Below, piece by piece: positions 8,454 to 16,342 of a DNA stretch of 64,000 nucleotides. The position numbers were made by a program, and so were the translations under genes. The stretch is from Elusimicrobiota bacterium. Its GTDB lineage: Bacteria > Elusimicrobiota > Elusimicrobia > Elusimicrobiales > UBA9959. The notes under the pieces are model-generated. The model ran no database searches, had not been told where the DNA came from, and saw only the letters and a program-made list of their open reading frames with translations. The stretch's first letter is position 1, and each line of letters opens with the position of its first letter. The stretch is from NCBI GenBank assembly GCA_016234365.1, contig JACRER010000086.1, positions 1-64,000 on the forward strand, written 5' to 3'.

Positions 8454-8933
8454 TTGAAGAACCAGCCTCGCGCAAATACGGAAGTCGCCGTTAACCTTAA
8501 AAAATACAGCCTTGAAACAGTACGCTACGCCGCGCACGCCGCAAGCGCCGCGGCGCGCGTTTTTATAAAACTTAAGGGGCCCGCCACCGCCGTGGTGGAG
8601 TTCTCCCCTACGGGCAAACTCCCCGGGCCAAAAATAGCCGCCGCGTTCCGGGCCGAACTGGACGACGAGACCCTGCGCGCCAAAATTTGGGCCGCCAACA
8701 GCGAGCTCAGGGATTTTATGATCCTCAAGGCGCTTTCCACCGAGCCCGCGCGGGCGCAGCAGGACGATTCCGGACTTACCCCCGAGCAGGAGAAGGAGCT
8801 GGACGACCTGATAGCGCAGGTAGAGAGCGAGATAAAGCAGGAGGCCGCCGCCGGCGCCTCGGCCGACCCGCTGGGCATAACCAAGACCTGGGAAGATAAA
8901 TATGGCGCAAAAAAACCCCGCAAAAAGAACTAG
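8454..8933 (+). CDS. hxsD: HxsD-like protein of the His-Xaa-Ser system
   Basis: The protein is 159 residues from a TTG start with GGGAGGG three bases upstream; the track start at 8361 lies inside the preceding gene. Residues about 17-95 match HxsD: LETVRYAAHAA, then RAELDDETLRAKIWAANSEL, which corresponds to the family LLNDYxLRE signature, and a following IxxxAL helix. A charged C-terminal extension (TPEQEKELDDLIAQVESEI) looks coiled-coil and is not part of the usual short family. HxsD is a conserved accessory of the Hxs system with no known activity. It overlaps hxsB by 32 bases, so the two are translationally linked. Confidence 0.75.
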   Translation: MKNQPRANTEVAVNLKKYSLETVRYAAHAASAAARVFIKLKGPATAVVEFSPTGKLPGPKIAAAFRAELDDETLRAKIWAANSELRDFMILKALSTEPARAQQDDSGLTPEQEKELDDLIAQVESEIKQEAAAGASADPLGITKTWEDKYGAKKPRKKN

Positions 8934-10353
8934 CCCGGCGGGCCCGCCGCAGCTGCTGTGGCGGCGCGAAGGCGCCGACTGCCTGGTCACCAACGATTTT
9001 GGCCACTATGCCTGGCTGAAGTGCAAGGATTTTAACCTGCTGGCCGCGGGCTCACTGGGCGAGAAGCATCCCAAATACGCCGAGCTGGCGGACAAGGGCT
9101 TTGTGCGCGACAGGCTGGACTTCGAAGGCCTGGCGGCCAAGTGGCGTTCCAAGAACGCCTACCTGGGCACCGGGCCCGGCCTGCACATCCTGGTCCTCAC
9201 GCTGCGCTGCAACCACAAGTGCCTGTACTGCCAGTCCGCGGCCGCCGGGGTGGGCGCGCGCAACGCCGACATGTCCGTGGAGACCGCGCGCAAGAGCGTG
9301 GATTTTGCGCTGCAGTCCTCCAACCCGGCCATAACCATAGAGTTCCAGGGCGGCGAACCGTTGCTCAACTGGGAAGCGCTCAAGGCGGCGGTGCTGCGCG
9401 CGCGCGCCGGGGCGAAAAAAGCCGGCAAACAGGTGAGCCTGGCGCTGGTCTCCAATTTCAGCCTGATGACGGAAGAAAAGGCCAGCTTCCTGGTGGAGAA
9501 CGAGGTTTCCGTCTGCACCTCGCTCGACGGCCCCGCCGACCTGCACAACCGCAACCGGCTGTTCTCCGGCGGCAACTCGCACGCGGCCACCATAAAGTGG
9601 CTGAAGTATTTTCAGGAGCGCTATAAGCACCAGGTGCCGGGCTACCGTACCTTCAAGCCCAGCGCCCTGCTCACCGTCTCGCGCTATTCGCTGGGCCGCC
9701 ACAAGGAGATCATCGACGAGTACGTGAAACACGGCCTCGAAGATATTTTCATCCGGCCGCTGGCGCCCATAGGCTACGCCAAGAAGTGCTGGGGGCAGAT
9801 AGGCTACGGCGCGGCCGAGTTCACCAAGTTCTACCTGGCCTCGCTGGATTACATCCACAAGCTCAACCGCAACGGCACGGTGATCCGCGAGAAGATGGCC
9901 GCGATGATGCTTGAGAAGATAGTGAACTCGCGCGACCCCGGCTACGTGGACGCCCGCTGCCCCTGCGGCGCCGCCATCGGCCAGATCGCTTACAACTACA
10001 ACGGCGACCTCTACACCTGCGACGAAGGGCGCATGGTGGGCTGGGAAGGCGACGACACCTTCCGCATCGGCAACGTGCGCGCTGATTCCTACCGCAAGGT
10101 GATGGCCAGCGCCGCCACCCGCGCCTGCGTGCTCTCCTCCAACCTGGAGTCGCAGCCGGACTGCGCGCGCTGCGTGTATAAGCCCTACTGCGGCGTCTGC
10201 CCCGTCTACAACTACGAGGTGCAGGGCTCGCTGTGGGGCGACATGGCCGCCAACGACCGCTGCGGCCTTTTTAAGGGTATTTTTGGCGCGCTGTTCGCGC
10301 TGCTGAAAAAGCCCGGCGGCGAAGCCATCCTGAAGAAATGGGCGGGAAAATGA
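8902..10353 (+). CDS. hxsB: HxsB radical SAM/SPASM maturase
   Basis: The protein has 483 residues. Its N-terminal ~90 residues form a recognition-type region, followed by the SAM-cluster motif C103-C107-C110 (CNHKCLYC) and EFQGGEPLLNWE. The SPASM domain shows CPCG, CDEGRM and CARCVYKPYCGVCPVY, enough Cys for two auxiliary clusters. This layout fits His-Xaa-Ser maturase HxsB, a rSAM enzyme presumed to modify the HxsA repeat peptide. GGAAG precedes the ATG. It lies between two hxsD-like genes. A second copy sits at 23.6 kb next to hxsA, so this copy may act with its own partners or on another substrate. Confidence 0.87.
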   Translation: MAQKNPAKRTSPAGPPQLLWRREGADCLVTNDFGHYAWLKCKDFNLLAAGSLGEKHPKYAELADKGFVRDRLDFEGLAAKWRSKNAYLGTGPGLHILVLTLRCNHKCLYCQSAAAGVGARNADMSVETARKSVDFALQSSNPAITIEFQGGEPLLNWEALKAAVLRARAGAKKAGKQVSLALVSNFSLMTEEKASFLVENEVSVCTSLDGPADLHNRNRLFSGGNSHAATIKWLKYFQERYKHQVPGYRTFKPSALLTVSRYSLGRHKEIIDEYVKHGLEDIFIRPLAPIGYAKKCWGQIGYGAAEFTKFYLASLDYIHKLNRNGTVIREKMAAMMLEKIVNSRDPGYVDARCPCGAAIGQIAYNYNGDLYTCDEGRMVGWEGDDTFRIGNVRADSYRKVMASAATRACVLSSNLESQPDCARCVYKPYCGVCPVYNYEVQGSLWGDMAANDRCGLFKGIFGALFALLKKPGGEAILKKWAGK

Positions 10354-10649
10354 AAGAAGAGAAAAAAGAATTTTCACTGACGGCGGACCCCCGGGTTTAT
10401 TCGGCCGAGGCTTTGCGCCTGGCCGCCTTCGTCTTCTCCGACAGGGCGGAGGTCTGCGTAAAACCCGGCAAAGGCGGGCTTGCCGTTTCCTTCGCGTCCG
10501 CCGCGCCCGGTTTCCACCCCGGCGACTTCATGAACGAAGCGCTCAACCAGCAGTGCCGCCTGGACCTGGCGAAAAAGAATTCCAAGGCCGCCGGCATGAT
10601 AGCCACCAAGGCCCTGCTGTCCGCCGCCGGAGAAAAGAAGAAAGCCTGA
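10350..10649 (+). CDS. hxsD: Second HxsD-like protein
   Basis: This 99-residue protein starts at ATG 10350 in an ATGA overlap with the hxsB stop; ATG 10338 is a less likely alternative. VYSAEALRLAAFVFSDRA followed by FMNEALNQQCRLDLAKKN has the same helix pattern as the HxsD at 8454, including the N-E-x-L-N-Q-x-x-R-x-x-L element of the family. It lacks the acidic C-terminal extension of the first copy. The two HxsD proteins bracket hxsB, which suggests a heterologous pair rather than a simple duplicate. Its biochemical role is unknown. Confidence 0.65.
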   Translation: MKEEKKEFSLTADPRVYSAEALRLAAFVFSDRAEVCVKPGKGGLAVSFASAAPGFHPGDFMNEALNQQCRLDLAKKNSKAAGMIATKALLSAAGEKKKA

Positions 10650-10692
10650 CGGCCCCTCCCGGCGGCCCGCAGGCCTCAGTAGCCGCCATCCT

Positions 10693-11574
10693 ATGCCCGA
10701 CATCGCGTTCTGGAATAAATGCAATAACAAGTGCGTCATGTGCACCAACGAGGGCGGCTTCGCGCGCAACGGCTCGCAGCATTACGGCCTGCGCCCGCAG
10801 GTGGAGAAACTTGAACGCTGGCTGGGCGGGCGCGGCCAGGTTTACCTTAAGAACGACGACACGCGCGGCGCCGTAAGCCTTACCGGCGGCGAACCCACCA
10901 TCCATCCCGACTTCTTCCGCCTGCTGGCCTATTTCCGCCGCCGCCTGCCTGGGCACGGCATTACCCTGCTTTCCAACGGCCGCCGCTTTGCGGACGCGGA
11001 GTTCGCGCGGCGCTTTCTTAAGATAGCCGTGCCGCCTTTTTTCGTGGCCGTGCCGGTGCACTCGGCGTCGCCCGCGCTGCACGACAAAATAGCCGGCGTG
11101 AAAGGCGCCTTCGCGCAGACCCTGGCCGGACTGCGCAACCTGTTCCCCGGCGGCACCGGGCTGGAGATCCGCCTGGTCCTGCACAAGCTCAATATAAAAA
11201 AACTGAAGCCCCTGCTCGCTTTCCTGCTGGATAATTTCCCGGATACCCGGCGTTACCGCGTCTGCGCCATACATTACGAGATAGAGGGCATGTCGCTGAC
11301 CAACCACCGCCGCCTGGCCATAGCCCTTAAAGAGTCCGCCGCGGCGTTGGGCGCGGCCCTGCCGCTGGTGAAACGCTTCAACGATTTCAGGCTGTATCAC
11401 TTCCCGCGCTGCCTGGTGCGCCCGGAACTGCGCCCCCTCTGCCGCGTGACGCTGCCGCCGGAAGACCGCGTTTATACCGCGAAATGCCGCGGCTGCCGCG
11501 CGCGGCGCGGCTGCCTGGGCCTGATGGCGGAATACTACAAGGCCTTCGGCGACGGGGAACTGCGCCGGCTATGA
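10693..11574 (+). CDS. hxsC: HxsC-like radical SAM protein
   Basis: The protein has 293 residues. C10-C14-C17 (CNNKCVMC) sit at the extreme N terminus, followed by SLTGGEPTIHPDF and LLSNGRRFA, both typical of HxsC as I recall it. The C-terminal tail FRLYHFPRCLVRPEL then CRGCRARRGCLG is the HxsC Cys pattern. It lacks the N-terminal extension often present in HxsC. There is a 43-base gap after hxsD and no obvious ribosome site. It is the best HxsC candidate because it sits with hxsD-hxsB-hxsD and keeps the family motifs, but eight other genes here share its tail. Confidence 0.6.
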   Translation: MPDIAFWNKCNNKCVMCTNEGGFARNGSQHYGLRPQVEKLERWLGGRGQVYLKNDDTRGAVSLTGGEPTIHPDFFRLLAYFRRRLPGHGITLLSNGRRFADAEFARRFLKIAVPPFFVAVPVHSASPALHDKIAGVKGAFAQTLAGLRNLFPGGTGLEIRLVLHKLNIKKLKPLLAFLLDNFPDTRRYRVCAIHYEIEGMSLTNHRRLAIALKESAAALGAALPLVKRFNDFRLYHFPRCLVRPELRPLCRVTLPPEDRVYTAKCRGCRARRGCLGLMAEYYKAFGDGELRRL

Positions 11575-12728
11575 AGTACCTGAACCTCCTTTTCCTGGCC
11601 GCTTTCGCCTGGTGGGGCGTTTCCGTGGCGGCCATCGATATGGCCACCCGCAAGATCCCCAACTCCAAGGTGGTCTTCGGATTCCGGCTGCTGCTGCTGG
11701 CGCTGGGGCTGCTGGCGGTGAACTCCTGGCTGGGCTATCAGGGCCAGGCTGCGAGTTTTCTTAACTGGAACTTCTACCCGCTTTGGGGGGTCCATTTTTT
11801 GTGGTCGGTGCTGGCCGGGCTGGTGCTGTGGTATTCAGGCATCTGGCCCGCCGGCGACGCCAAGTTCTTCATGCTGTGCGCGGCGTGGCTGCCGGTCATC
11901 AACCCGTTCCTGCGCAATTTCCCCAACTACCTGTTCATCGGCCTGCTGGTGAACACCTTTGTGGCGGCGGCGCTGGTGGCCTTCGGCTCCTTTATCGCCT
12001 CCGGTTTTTACCAGGCCAGTCCGGCCGACTTTTTCTCCGAGCTGTGGCGGGACGTTAAGGCGCGCTTCGCCTCGCTGGCCGGGGAAGGTTCCAAGGGCGG
12101 CTGGCTGATAGCCGGCTACCTGGCCAACCTCACCTTCCTGTTCCTGCTGCAGCAGGTGCTCAACATGGAGACCCGCTATTTCCTGGGCAAGGTGATCGGC
12201 CGCACCGACATCCTCTATTTCTTCCTGTTCTTCCTGTGGGACAAGGTGGGCGGCACGTTCGGCAGTAAAAAATGGACCTACTTCAGCACCGCCTGTTACG
12301 CGGCGTATTTCTTCGGCGGTTATTTTTTCTTCCACGACCGGCTGGTGGCGCTGCTGCTGGCCGCGTTCGCCAACGTTTTTAAATTCAGCCTGCTGCTTTT
12401 CTTCGGGCGCTTCATGCTGGAGCACCTGATGGAAAAAAAGGACACGGTCTACGTGGGGCCGCGCGAACTGGAGCCCGGCATGATCCTTTCCGCCAAGGCC
12501 GCCCGCACGCTTAAGGATAACCCGGTCTTCGACGGCGAGTTCGACGATAATTTCAAGGACGGCCTGACTCCGGAGCAGGTGGAGCTGCTCAGGGGCTGGC
12601 TGGCCAAGCTGCCGGTGCAGGACCCCAAGATAGAGACCGTGAAGGGCCGGCCCTTCGCGCTATGGATCTTTGCCGGGGCGGCGCTGACGCTGCTGCTGGA
12701 CCGCGGCCTCATGAGCTTCTTTAAATGA
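11571..12728 (+). CDS. A24-type prepilin peptidase-like membrane protein
   Basis: This 385-residue protein starts at ATG 11571 in an ATGA overlap; the track start is too early. It has multiple membrane segments and both aspartate motifs of GxGD proteases: AAIDMATRKIPN (Asp23) and WPAGDAKFF (Asp near 95). These are the catalytic residues of type IV prepilin and preflagellin peptidases, which cut leader peptides at the inner membrane. The rest, to residue 385, is longer than the usual ~250 and adds more membrane helices and a soluble C-terminal region before a last hydrophobic stretch. Being inside the hxs operon, it could process or export a local peptide. No pilin gene is in the window. Confidence 0.75.
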   Translation: MKYLNLLFLAAFAWWGVSVAAIDMATRKIPNSKVVFGFRLLLLALGLLAVNSWLGYQGQAASFLNWNFYPLWGVHFLWSVLAGLVLWYSGIWPAGDAKFFMLCAAWLPVINPFLRNFPNYLFIGLLVNTFVAAALVAFGSFIASGFYQASPADFFSELWRDVKARFASLAGEGSKGGWLIAGYLANLTFLFLLQQVLNMETRYFLGKVIGRTDILYFFLFFLWDKVGGTFGSKKWTYFSTACYAAYFFGGYFFFHDRLVALLLAAFANVFKFSLLLFFGRFMLEHLMEKKDTVYVGPRELEPGMILSAKAARTLKDNPVFDGEFDDNFKDGLTPEQVELLRGWLAKLPVQDPKIETVKGRPFALWIFAGAALTLLLDRGLMSFFK

Positions 12729-13651
12729 ACAAAGACGGGAAAATGCTGAAGGTGGTGCTGTTCACGGGCTACGCCTGCAACAACAACTGCGTCTTCTGCA
12801 TAGACGCCGATAAGCGCGCCCTGCCGGAAAAAACCACCGGGCAGCTGCTCAAAGAAGTCCTGAAGGCTAAGCATAAGGGCGCCTATATACTCGAGATCAT
12901 CGGCGGCGAGGCCACCATACGCCCGGATTTCATCCGGATAGTGGCCGCGGCCAAGAAGCTTGGTATACCGCAGGTGACCTGCGCCACCAACGGGCGCGTG
13001 TTCGCGGACCCGGCCGCCGCCAAAAAGATAATGGCGTCCGGCATAGATTCCGTGATCTTCTCCGTGCACGGCCCCGACGCGGCCACGCACGACGCCCTTA
13101 CCCGCGCGCCGGGCAGTTTTGCGCAGCTGAAGAAGGGGATGCGCAACCTGCGCGCGCTCGGGTTCGGGCGCATAAGCGGCAATACCACGGTGGTGCGCCA
13201 GAACATGGCCGCGCTGCCGCGGCTGGCGGAGTTCTACATAAAGAACCGCGTGCCCAACGTGGAATATATTTTCGTGGACCCCAATTACGGCGGGGCCCGC
13301 AATGATTTCAAGGCGCTGGTGCCGCGCATCTCCAAGGCCGCGCCGTACATGCGCCGCGCGCTGGCGCTGGGGTGCCGGGCGGGGCTGGACCAGTGGAAGG
13401 TGCGCTACGTGCCGCTCTGCCATTTTAAGGACTGCCTGGGGCAGATCAGCGAGATCAACGAGCGCGAGCTGTTCCTGACCGAACATTGGGCGCCGGATTT
13501 TAAGAACGCCGACGCCATAGGTTCGCGGGCCGCCGTGGGGCGCCGCAAAACCGCCCGCTGCCGCGGCTGCCGGCTTTTCTCCGCGTGCGAGGGCATCTGG
13601 GTGGAATACCTGAAGAATTTCGGCGATTCCGAGCTGAAGGCCGTAAAATGA
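12725..13651 (+). CDS. Radical SAM protein with HxsC-like Cys tail
   Basis: The protein is 308 residues, with C18-C22-C25 (CNNNCVFC) and IIGGEATIRPDF, where the usual GGEP is GGEA. Core segments ATNGRVFA and FSVHGPD follow. The tail has VPLCHFKDC and CRGCRLFSACEG followed by YLKNFGDSEL, the same ending as the HxsC-like gene at 10693. It starts in an ATGA overlap with the A24-like gene and its stop overlaps the next rSAM gene the same way, so the three are translationally coupled. It is a probable peptide-modifying enzyme; the substrate is not known. Confidence 0.8.
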   Translation: MNKDGKMLKVVLFTGYACNNNCVFCIDADKRALPEKTTGQLLKEVLKAKHKGAYILEIIGGEATIRPDFIRIVAAAKKLGIPQVTCATNGRVFADPAAAKKIMASGIDSVIFSVHGPDAATHDALTRAPGSFAQLKKGMRNLRALGFGRISGNTTVVRQNMAALPRLAEFYIKNRVPNVEYIFVDPNYGGARNDFKALVPRISKAAPYMRRALALGCRAGLDQWKVRYVPLCHFKDCLGQISEINERELFLTEHWAPDFKNADAIGSRAAVGRRKTARCRGCRLFSACEGIWVEYLKNFGDSELKAVK

Positions 13652-14847
13652 AAAAAGAGAAAGACGGCTCCGGCCGCTGCTACGAGCTGATCCTCAACTA
13701 CAACTGCAACGCGCGCTGCCTGTTCTGCTCGCAGGGCGATTTCGACAAGTCGCAGAACGCGCCGTTCGACGCCGTCGCGCGGAATATTTACGGGGCCTAC
13801 AAGGACGGCTACCGGCGGCTCGGCCTCACCGGCGGTGAGCCGCTGATCCGCCCGGACATCCTTAAGGTGGTGGCCCTGGGCAAGTCCGTGGGGTTCCGGT
13901 TCATCCGGGTGCAAACCAACGGCATTAAACTGGCGGACCCGGCCTTCTGCCGCGCCCTCGTGAAAGCCGGCCTTACTTTCTGCAAATTCTCTTTTACCAC
14001 CGACGACGCGCGCGAGCACGACCGGCTGGTGGGCGTGCCGGGCGCGCTGAAGAGGGCGCTGGCGGGGCTGGCGCACCTGCGGCGGCTGAAGATCCGCCTG
14101 GGCACCAATATCCTGGTGAACAGGAGCAACTACGCGCGCCTGCCGCAGATCATAAAATTCTACCTGGAGCGCGGCATCACCAATTTCGTCATCATCTACC
14201 CCGTCTACACAGGCGCCATGGCCGACAACTGTAAAAAGCTGGGCGTGCGCCTGTCGGACTGCGAGCCGTATTTCGAGGAGGCGGTGAAAGTTATGGAAGC
14301 CGCCGGCCTGCCGGGGGAGATCCTGTTCCTCAACGTCCCGCCGTGTTTTTTGAAAGGCCGCGAAAAGCTGGCCATCGGCCTGGACCTTTTTAATACCGTA
14401 GTGACGGACCCGGCTGGCGGCCGCACCGACCTGGACGCCAACGCGGAGGCGGCCAAGGTAAAGGGCCCGCCGTGCCGCCGCTGCGCGCTGAATAAAAAAT
14501 GCCGCGGCGCGGACGTCCACTATATAAAGCGCTTCGGCTGGAAAGGTTTCTTGCCGGTCAAAAAAGGCGCCGCCGCCAAAAAGGCCGGCGCCGCGGGCCG
14601 CGTCTACCTCTCCGACAACGAGAAATGCCTGGTGGAGATCCTGCGCCTGAAGCCCGGCGCGGCCACAAAGGACGTTCTGGCGCTTTCAAAGAACATCGTG
14701 CTCTGCCGTGACTGCTCCGACGGCAACACCGTGATGAACGCGGCGGCCAGCCTGGGCGCCAAGGGCTTTGTTAAAAGCGTCTTCGAGCGCGGCGCCTACC
14801 GCTGGACGCTCGCCGTCCCCTACCGGGAGCTTCGCGGCCTGCTGTGA
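13648..14847 (+). CDS. Radical SAM protein with HxsC-like tail and C-terminal helical domain
   Basis: The protein has 399 residues from ATG 13648 (ATGA overlap; the track start is too early). C20-C24-C27 (CNARCLFC), then LTGGEPLIRPD and VQTNGIKL. Near residue 230 VPPCFLKGRE and near 275 CRRCALNKKCRG form the shared tail. Beyond it a ~90-residue domain (KCLVEILRLKPGAATKDVLAL, CRDCSDGNTVM) looks like a winged-helix or recognition domain with its own Cys residues. The gene at 30003 has the same architecture and is its clear paralogue, so this is a distinct subfamily. The C-terminal domain may hold a substrate peptide or nucleic acid. Confidence 0.8.
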   Translation: MKKEKDGSGRCYELILNYNCNARCLFCSQGDFDKSQNAPFDAVARNIYGAYKDGYRRLGLTGGEPLIRPDILKVVALGKSVGFRFIRVQTNGIKLADPAFCRALVKAGLTFCKFSFTTDDAREHDRLVGVPGALKRALAGLAHLRRLKIRLGTNILVNRSNYARLPQIIKFYLERGITNFVIIYPVYTGAMADNCKKLGVRLSDCEPYFEEAVKVMEAAGLPGEILFLNVPPCFLKGREKLAIGLDLFNTVVTDPAGGRTDLDANAEAAKVKGPPCRRCALNKKCRGADVHYIKRFGWKGFLPVKKGAAAKKAGAAGRVYLSDNEKCLVEILRLKPGAATKDVLALSKNIVLCRDCSDGNTVMNAAASLGAKGFVKSVFERGAYRWTLAVPYRELRGLL

Positions 14848-14863
14848 GCGCCGGCCCTGCCCT

Positions 14864-15454
14864 ATGAGCCATACCGTGCTGTTCGGACTGCTTTCGGTGG
14901 CCTTGCAGCTCTGCTCGCGGGCGGTGTACTTTACGTCCATCTTCCGCGGCCGCACCAGGCCGCACGCCTTCTCCTGGCTGATCTGGGCCGCCATCTCCGG
15001 CATCGGTTTCGCCGCGCAGGTGGCCGAGGGCGCCGGCCCCGGTTCCTGGGCGCGCGGCTTCAGCGCGGCCACCTGCCTGGTGCTCGCCGTGCTGGGTTAT
15101 TACAAGGGAGAGAAGAACATTACGCGCGGCGACTGGCTTACGCTGGCGGTGGCGTTCTCGGCCATCCCGCTCTGGGTGGCCACCAAAACCCCGGTCTGGT
15201 CCGTGTTCATAGTCTGCATCATAGATACCATCGGCTATACCCCCACCATCCGCAAATCCTGGCACAAACCCGGCGAAGAAACGCCGGTAAGTTATTTTAT
15301 CTCCACCGCCTGCGCGGCCAGCGCCATTTTAGCGGTGGAGAACTACACCCTTTCCACCTGGCTTTATTCCGCGGTGCTGGTGGCGACCAACAGCGCCATG
15401 GGCGCCATAATACTGGCGCGCCGCAGCGCCGTGCGTTCGGCCGCGGCCGCCTGA
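14864..15454 (+). CDS. Conserved polytopic membrane protein, unknown function
   Basis: The 196-residue protein starts at ATG 14864; the track start is inside the upstream gene. It appears to cross the membrane six or seven times. Recognisable family segments are TRPHAFSWLIWAAISG, AEGAGPGSWARG and the IDTIGYTPTIRKSW stretch near residue 125, which I recall from uncharacterised bacterial membrane proteins. There are no catalytic motifs. It lies 16 bases after one rSAM gene and 42 before the next, so it is probably in the same transcript. Transport or export of a modified product is a guess only. Confidence 0.65.
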   Translation: MSHTVLFGLLSVALQLCSRAVYFTSIFRGRTRPHAFSWLIWAAISGIGFAAQVAEGAGPGSWARGFSAATCLVLAVLGYYKGEKNITRGDWLTLAVAFSAIPLWVATKTPVWSVFIVCIIDTIGYTPTIRKSWHKPGEETPVSYFISTACAASAILAVENYTLSTWLYSAVLVATNSAMGAIILARRSAVRSAAAA

Positions 15455-15496
15455 GGCCCGCCCGCTTTTTGTTATGATTTACCTGGGGAAGCTCAT

Positions 15497-16342
15497 ATGG
15501 CCCTGATACATCTTTTCAGGAAATGCAACCAGCAGTGCGTGTTCTGCTCCTACCCGGCCGAGGGCGGCGGGGAGGAAGCGGCGTCGCTTAAAGACTGGCT
15601 TAAAGAGATGGCCGCCATGCCGCCGGGGCTGGTGCAGGTGTCCGGCGGGGAGCCGCTGCTGGCCCCCGCCGTGGAACTTGCCGCCCTGCTGGCCGCGGTT
15701 AAAAAACTGGGCCGGCCCGTGGAACTGCAGACCAACGCCATCGCCGCTTGCGGCATGCGGACGGAAAACCTTTCGAAAATTATAAAAGCCCTTAACGCGG
15801 CGGGCGGCTACTTTAACGTTAATTTCCCGGCCGCTAGCGCCGGGCTGGACCTTAAGATAACCAAAACGCGCGGCGCCTTTAAAAAGCGCCTGGCCGGGGT
15901 GAACCGCCTTATAAAAGCCGGCGCCAAGGTGCGGCTTACGCACGTTATCAGTTCGCTCAACTACAGGGAACTGCCGGAGTTCGCGGCTTTCGCCGTGAAG
16001 CACCTGAAAGGCGCCGCCTGGGTGCAGTTCAGCTACATCAAGGGCATAGGCCGGGCGGAAGGCAGCGTGTTCCTGCCGCGCTACGCCGAGGTAAAACCTT
16101 TGCTGGAGCGGGCGCTCTTCATCTGCGAAAAGAACGGGCTGCGCTGCGAAGTGGACCATATCCCGCCCTGCTTTCTGGGCGGGTTCTACCGGCTTAACGT
16201 GGATATGGCCAAGATGCGCGACGGCGCGCCCGGCCCTCATTTGGAAGAGAAGGCGCGCGTGCCGGCCTGCCGCGGCTGCCGTTTTTACGAACTCTGCCCC
16301 GGCCCCAGGAAAGACTATATAGCGGTGCACGGCGACCTATGA
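15497..16342 (+). CDS. Short radical SAM protein with HxsC-like Cys tail
   Basis: This is a compact 281-residue enzyme with C10-C14-C17 (CNQQCVFC) almost at the N terminus and VSGGEPLLAPA. The tail is IPPCFLGGFY followed by CRGCRFYELCPG. The middle stretch VRLTHVISSLNYRELPEFA matches the equivalent region of the proteins at 5584 and 18737, so these three form a close subgroup. GGGGAAG precedes the ATG by six bases. It overlaps the aminotransferase-fold gene downstream by ATGA, implying that the two products work in one step or pathway. The substrate is unknown. Confidence 0.8.
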   Translation: MALIHLFRKCNQQCVFCSYPAEGGGEEAASLKDWLKEMAAMPPGLVQVSGGEPLLAPAVELAALLAAVKKLGRPVELQTNAIAACGMRTENLSKIIKALNAAGGYFNVNFPAASAGLDLKITKTRGAFKKRLAGVNRLIKAGAKVRLTHVISSLNYRELPEFAAFAVKHLKGAAWVQFSYIKGIGRAEGSVFLPRYAEVKPLLERALFICEKNGLRCEVDHIPPCFLGGFYRLNVDMAKMRDGAPGPHLEEKARVPACRGCRFYELCPGPRKDYIAVHGDL

